This document shows positions 14,566 through 18,223 of a stretch of DNA of 18,223 nt, piece by piece. Positions within the stretch are counted from its first letter, which is position 1; the number at the start of each line of letters is the position of its first letter. A program made the position numbers and the translations under genes. The notes under the pieces are model-generated. The model did not search any database. It was not told the origin of the DNA and saw only the letters and a list, made by a program, of their open reading frames with translations. The DNA is from Silvanigrellales bacterium (GTDB taxonomy: Bacteria; Bdellovibrionota_B; Oligoflexia; Silvanigrellales; Silvanigrellaceae): the NCBI GenBank assembly GCA_028285285.1, contig JANQPW010000346.1, positions 1 to 18,223 on the forward strand, given 5' to 3'.

Positions 14566-14582
14566 TCCATTGGTCCAATGGA
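14566..14582. repeat. Palindrome between two convergent genes, possible bidirectional terminator
   Basis: TCCATTGG-T-CCAATGGA is a 17-bp palindrome, flanked by AGAC and GTCT that can extend the stem. As RNA it would fold as TCCATT-GGTCC-AATGGA. It sits in the 101-bp gap between the ATPase gene and the convergent 3D-domain gene. Neither side has a clear T-run, so termination is a guess. Confidence 0.35.
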
Positions 14583-14651
14583 TTGTCTTGATGAACGATC
14601 TGAAGGGATCAGCCGCTGAAATCGAGCTCCTCGTAAATCAGACCGCTTCAG

Positions 14652-15560
14652 TTATCTGAAGTAGCGATGGAGGTCTCGGAGAGTTTGCGAAACCTCACGA
14701 TTGGCTAAGAAGAAAATCTCGAGATCTTCCTCCTGAGAAAAACCAAAATGATCTTGGTTAGAAAACCCGCTGAAAAAGGCGATGTTGTTTTCCAAAAGCT
14801 GTGGACCAGAATCAACCGCCAAAAAGTAACCATCGTGGGTGAAGCTTCTTCCATTGGCCACAAAGGACTTCCCGCGCAGGGTGGGCACGTAAATTAACGT
14901 GCCGTAGGGAATCAACGTGGGATCAACAGCCACCGAACGAAACGGTATGAGCTCTTCTGAACGCGCTGCCTGGGCAAAGACGGCAGACGAGATCTCATAG
15001 CGGCTTTCTCGGTAGGAAGGATCTGAGAAGTTTTGTCTTGCGGTTTCGCTGCTCGCCTGGGTTGCACAGGGGTGCACTTCAGCGTTTTTGTTTCCGGAGA
15101 GAGAAGCGTATTCGGGGGCCAGGCCCGCCACCGAAATGTTGATGTTGCTACCTGTGGAGGTCACAATCCGAGCCGAGCTCTGCTGGAGCAAGCGGCACCA
15201 ATCGCCAAGTGTGAGCCCTTCGTTTTCCACCAGACTCCTCTCGTTTACTCCCCGTATGGCGTGGGGGTGCTGACGAGACGTGGAGTAAGTGGGAAGATGA
15301 TATTGTCTTGCTCGTGCTCGGAAAGGGCGTGAGTCGAGTTCCGGCTCCGCAAAGTCGAAGGTGTTCCACAAGGTTCGGTCAGCGGCAGAAACAGGCGCTC
15401 GATCAGCAAGGCTTTTTTCTTGGGGGCTTTGCTCAGACGCGGCCTCGGGCAATCGCTTGGTTTCGGGCAAGAGCACGGGGCTCATTGCCGAGCGACAATG
15501 GTAGAGGAAAAGCAAAATACCCAGAATGGAAAGCACACGTTTCAATTTTGAACCAACCAC
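14652..15560 (-). CDS. 3D (MltA-like) domain exported protein
   Basis: This 302-residue exported protein has an N-terminal hydrophobic segment (residues 9-20, LSILGILLFLYHC). The cysteine at 22 is not in a canonical lipobox (YHC), so it may be a signal peptide or anchor. After a long low-complexity region, residues about 190-290 match the 3D domain of lytic transglycosylases (MltA) and Rpf-like wall enzymes: SVAVDPTLIPYGTLIYVP, then FLAVDSG. Two conserved aspartates are present (D213, D250), but where the family has a third (as in RVDLF) the sequence reads NNIAFF, so A261 replaces it. Peptidoglycan-related function is likely; activity is uncertain. The start is GTG 15560, where an AAGGAG lies an unusual 15 bases upstream; no better start exists. 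Confidence 0.75.
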   Translation of the reverse strand: MVGSKLKRVLSILGILLFLYHCRSAMSPVLLPETKRLPEAASEQSPQEKSLADRAPVSAADRTLWNTFDFAEPELDSRPFRARARQYHLPTYSTSRQHPHAIRGVNERSLVENEGLTLGDWCRLLQQSSARIVTSTGSNINISVAGLAPEYASLSGNKNAEVHPCATQASSETARQNFSDPSYRESRYEISSAVFAQAARSEELIPFRSVAVDPTLIPYGTLIYVPTLRGKSFVANGRSFTHDGYFLAVDSGPQLLENNIAFFSGFSNQDHFGFSQEEDLEIFFLANREVSQTLRDLHRYFR

Positions 15561-15605
15561 TAAAAACGGTTAAAACTCCTTTCGTATCGGTAATTTTGTG
15601 TCAAA

Positions 15606-15634
15606 ACTTTAGCTTTTTTTACAAGGCGTGCTAA
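15606..15634 (-). promoter_or_regulatory. Candidate promoter for the 3D-domain gene
   Basis: On the minus strand TTAGCA (15629-15634), a 17-base spacer and TAAAGT (15606-15611) would start transcription near 15599, about 40 bases before the GTG. An inverted repeat TTTTG-TGT-CAAAA (15594-15606) abuts the -10. No clear plus-strand promoter for the beta-oxidation genes was seen in this 111-bp divergent gap. Confidence 0.3.
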
Positions 15635-15671
15635 GCTTCCAAAATTCTGTTGAAAAAGAAGGAATGGGTCT

Positions 15672-18044
15672 ATGGCTGTTGCGAACACTGATTTTAAAAG
15701 AGTTGCTGTGTTGGGTTCAGGTGTGATGGGCGCTCAAATTGCGGCCCATCTCGTGAACGCCCGCGTTCCCTGTGTGCTTTTTGATTTGCCAGCAAAAGAG
15801 GGTGACAAAAATGGAATTGTTTTGAAGTCCCTGGCTGGGCTTAGAAAGCTACAGCCTTCACCTTTTTCTGTGAAGAAAAATGCGGATCTCATTGAGCCTG
15901 CCAACTATGAGGAACACCTTGAGCGTCTCAAAGAGTGTGATCTCATCATTGAGGCCATTTCGGAGCGCATGGACTGGAAAAAAGATCTGTATGAGAAAAT
16001 TGCACCGCATGTGGCACAGAATGCCGTGCTCGCGTCGAACACATCGGGGCTTTCAATTTCAAAATTGGCAGGAGTGCTGCCCCAACAGCTCCAGCCGGGT
16101 TATTGTGGGATCCATTTCTTCAACCCACCTCGCTATATGCCTCTTGTGGAGCTTATTCCGCATGCCGGAACAAGCGCTCCTTTGCTTGACAAGCTTGAGA
16201 GCTTTTTGGTCACGACCCTGGGTAAGGGAATTGTGAGGGCAAAAGACACGCCCAATTTCATTGCCAATCGTGTGGGTGTGTTTTCCATGTTGTCTACCAT
16301 TCGCCGCACTGAAGAGTTTGGCTTGGGATTTGACACTGTGGACGCGCTGACGGGTCCTCTTATTGGCCGCGCAAAGAGTGCCACCTATCGCACTGCCGAC
16401 GTGGTGGGTCTCGACACCCTTTCTCATGTTGTGGCCACTATGAAAGACACTCTACCGAACGATCCTTGGCACAGTCTTTACGAAACTCCGAAATGGCTCT
16501 CCGGCCTCATTGAAAAAGGGGCTCTCGGGCAAAAAACTAAGGCAGGAATTTTCAAAAAGGTTGGTAAGGAAATTCAGGTTCTTGATAAAGAAACACAATC
16601 TTACCGACCTGTTTCCAAAGAAATTCCAGACGATCTCAAAGCCGTTCTCAAGATCAAAAACCCTGCCGAGAAGTTTCAGAAGCTTCGGGAAATGAAAAGC
16701 AAGGAAGCCCAGTTCCTTTGGTCACTTTTCTCAGACATCTTTCAGTACACAGCCGTGCATCTGGAAGAAATCGCTCATTCCACGCGCGACATCGATTTTT
16801 CTCTGCGATGGGGCTATGGTTGGGCCCAGGGCCCCTTCGAAATTTGGCAAGCAGCTGGTTGGTCCCAGGTAGCGCAATGGGTCAGTGAAGACATTCAGGA
16901 AGGTCGCTCTTTGGCGAAGGCTCCCCTTCCCGCTTGGGCGTTGGAAGATCGTCAAGCGGTTCACTCTAACGAGGGTTCTTTTTCTCCCCAAACAAAGGGT
17001 TTTGTGCCACGCTCGAACTTGTCCGTTTACAGCAGGCAGCCCTACCCCGAAAGCCTGGTGGGAGAGTCTCGTAGCTATGGAGAAACTGTCTACGAAAATG
17101 ATGGAGTGCGTCTTTGGACAACGGGTGATGGCATTGGGATTTTGAGTTTCAAGTCAAAAATGCACGCCGTTGGAATGTCTGTGCTCGATGGTCTTATGGA
17201 GTCGGTTGAAAAGGCTTCTTCTCGTTTTCAGGGAATTGTAGCATGGCAGACGGAACCCCCCTTCAGTGCTGGAGCTAATCTTCAAGAACTTGTGGAGGCC
17301 GTTGGCGCGGGGAAAATTGATCAGGTTGCCACCATGGTGCGGAAGTTCCAACAAGCTTCCCAGGCCATCAAGTATTCCCCCATTCCCTTTGTGTCAGCAC
17401 CGCAGGGTTTGGCTCTTGGCGGTGGTTGTGAGTTTTTGATGCACTCCCAAAGGGTGGTGGCTGCACTCGAAACCTACACTGGACTTGTTGAGGTGGGTGT
17501 GGGCTTGTTGCCGGCCGGTGGTGGCTGCAAAGAGTTTGCACACCGTGCGGCCGACAATGCGGCTCCAGGCCAAATTGCTATGGAGTTGAAGCAAGGCTTC
17601 GAAAACATGGCCATGGCCAAAGTTTCGTCTAGTGCGGAGGAGGCGCGCGAGCTCGGCTATTTGGGTTCCAACGACATTGTCGTTTTTAACCCCAGCGAAG
17701 CTCTTTACGTGGCAAAGAAATCTGTGGTGCAAATGAGTGAGTCGTTGTATCGGCCGCCGCTGGCTTCCGCTCGCTTTCCTGTGGCAGGAAAGCCAGGCAT
17801 TGCCACCTTGGAGATGATGTTGGTGAACATGTTGGAAGGGCAGTTCATCACGGAACACGAATATTTGATCGGTCGCAAAATGGCCACAGTTTTGTGTGGT
17901 GGAGAGGTGGAAGAAGGAACACTTGTTGATGAAAATTGGATTTTGGAATTGGAACACAAACACTTCATGGAACTGTGTGAAAACTCCAAAACTCAAGAGC
18001 GTGTCATGCACATGTTGAAAACTGGAAAACCTCTGAGAAACTGA
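15672..18044 (+). CDS. fadN: 3-hydroxyacyl-CoA dehydrogenase / enoyl-CoA hydratase, FadN type
   Basis: This bifunctional fatty acid beta-oxidation enzyme hydrates enoyl-CoA and oxidises 3-hydroxyacyl-CoA with NAD. The 790-residue protein has the dehydrogenase first and the hydratase last, the order of Bacillus FadN and the reverse of E. coli FadB. The Rossmann motif is LGSGVMG (14-20). The substrate SNTS (122-125), catalytic H148 in GIHFFNPPRYMPLVEL, E160 and NFIANR (195-200) are intact. A second dehydrogenase domain follows. The hydratase (about 480-720) keeps the oxyanion FSAGANL and both catalytic glutamates, E587 in ALGGGCE and E607 in GLVEVGVGLLPAGGG, spaced 20 apart as in crotonase. AAGGA is 8 bases before ATG 15672. 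A thiolase gene follows by 30 bases, as in the fadNA operon. Confidence 0.95.
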   Translation: MAVANTDFKRVAVLGSGVMGAQIAAHLVNARVPCVLFDLPAKEGDKNGIVLKSLAGLRKLQPSPFSVKKNADLIEPANYEEHLERLKECDLIIEAISERMDWKKDLYEKIAPHVAQNAVLASNTSGLSISKLAGVLPQQLQPGYCGIHFFNPPRYMPLVELIPHAGTSAPLLDKLESFLVTTLGKGIVRAKDTPNFIANRVGVFSMLSTIRRTEEFGLGFDTVDALTGPLIGRAKSATYRTADVVGLDTLSHVVATMKDTLPNDPWHSLYETPKWLSGLIEKGALGQKTKAGIFKKVGKEIQVLDKETQSYRPVSKEIPDDLKAVLKIKNPAEKFQKLREMKSKEAQFLWSLFSDIFQYTAVHLEEIAHSTRDIDFSLRWGYGWAQGPFEIWQAAGWSQVAQWVSEDIQEGRSLAKAPLPAWALEDRQAVHSNEGSFSPQTKGFVPRSNLSVYSRQPYPESLVGESRSYGETVYENDGVRLWTTGDGIGILSFKSKMHAVGMSVLDGLMESVEKASSRFQGIVAWQTEPPFSAGANLQELVEAVGAGKIDQVATMVRKFQQASQAIKYSPIPFVSAPQGLALGGGCEFLMHSQRVVAALETYTGLVEVGVGLLPAGGGCKEFAHRAADNAAPGQIAMELKQGFENMAMAKVSSSAEEARELGYLGSNDIVVFNPSEALYVAKKSVVQMSESLYRPPLASARFPVAGKPGIATLEMMLVNMLEGQFITEHEYLIGRKMATVLCGGEVEEGTLVDENWILELEHKHFMELCENSKTQERVMHMLKTGKPLRN

Positions 18045-18074
18045 TTCCCCCAATTTTCACGAAGGAGAGGAGCT

Positions 18075-18223
18075 ATGAGCTCAAACAAACAAGTTACCGA
18101 AGCTTACATTGTGTCCGCCATTCGCACCCCTGTGGGGAAAGCCCCGCGGGGTGTCTTTCGCAAAACCCGTCCAGACGATTTGCTGGCCCATGTGCTCAAA
18201 GGTGTAGTGGAGCCTCACGACTT
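18075..18223 (+). CDS. fadA: Acetyl-CoA acyltransferase (thiolase), partial at right edge
   Basis: The first 49 codons read like the N-terminus of a type I thiolase, the last step of beta-oxidation that cleaves 3-ketoacyl-CoA with CoA. The segment AYIVSAIRTPVGKA, followed by RGVFRKTRPDDLLAHVL, is characteristic. The catalytic cysteine near residue 90 lies beyond the window. GGAGAGGAG is just upstream of the ATG at 18075. It follows fadN by 30 bases with no terminator between, so they share an operon. Confidence 0.9.
   Translation, partial: MSSNKQVTEAYIVSAIRTPVGKAPRGVFRKTRPDDLLAHVLKGVVEPHD

Noticed and set aside
15672..16000. FadB rather than FadN naming for the beta-oxidation enzyme
   Set aside because: Domain order is dehydrogenase first and hydratase last, the opposite of FadB.
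17394..18053. A 219-codon minus-strand frame
   Set aside because: It lies opposite the hydratase domain of fadN, whose catalytic residues are intact.

Overview
The window comes from a Gram-negative bacterial chromosome of moderate GC content. It encodes a lipoprotein with an outer-membrane-type sorting residue, a secreted periplasmic-type protein and a DppB/DppA-type peptide or nickel ABC transporter. The omega subunit and the general gene style suggest a former deltaproteobacterial or Bdellovibrionota-like lineage, but that placement is inference only. There are no tRNA or rRNA genes, no transposases, no CRISPR array and no phage genes. This is mostly core chromosome with several unrecognised or degenerate accessory genes.

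Layout. Positions 1-2376 (minus strand) hold a family-5 substrate-binding protein gene followed by its permease gene, which runs off the left edge. A short divergent region leads to a plus-strand operon: rpoZ, a 571-codon secreted protein of unknown family with eight cysteines, and metG. The metG gene ends tail-to-tail over a minus-strand pentapeptide-repeat gene, with a 9-bp overlap. Upstream of that, also on the minus strand, is a helix-turn-helix regulator whose C-terminal half looks like an ImmA/IrrE peptidase that lost its zinc histidines, and then dnaK. Divergent from dnaK, on the plus strand, are an M50 (site-2 protease)-like membrane protein that lost the second histidine of HExxH, a DHH/DHHA1 phosphoesterase, an orphan lipoprotein, and an AAA_14/DUF4143 ATPase whose start codon sits inside an 11-bp perfect inverted repeat. 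A minus-strand 3D (MltA-like) domain protein lacking its third aspartate follows. At the right edge is a fatty acid beta-oxidation operon: a FadN-type 3-hydroxyacyl-CoA dehydrogenase/enoyl-CoA hydratase and the start of a thiolase gene.

How the genes work together. The transporter pair, the rpoZ-metG operon and the fad operon are clear functional units. The most unusual stretch is 7217-11323, where dnaK is flanked by two proteins built on metalloprotease folds with ruined zinc sites. The regulator has a recognisable promoter with a palindrome centred in its spacer, suggesting autoregulation. Whether these flanking genes act with DnaK is not shown by the sequence.

Start codons were chosen by Shine-Dalgarno position, promoter position and family conventions. 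Several differ from the longest possible reading frame.
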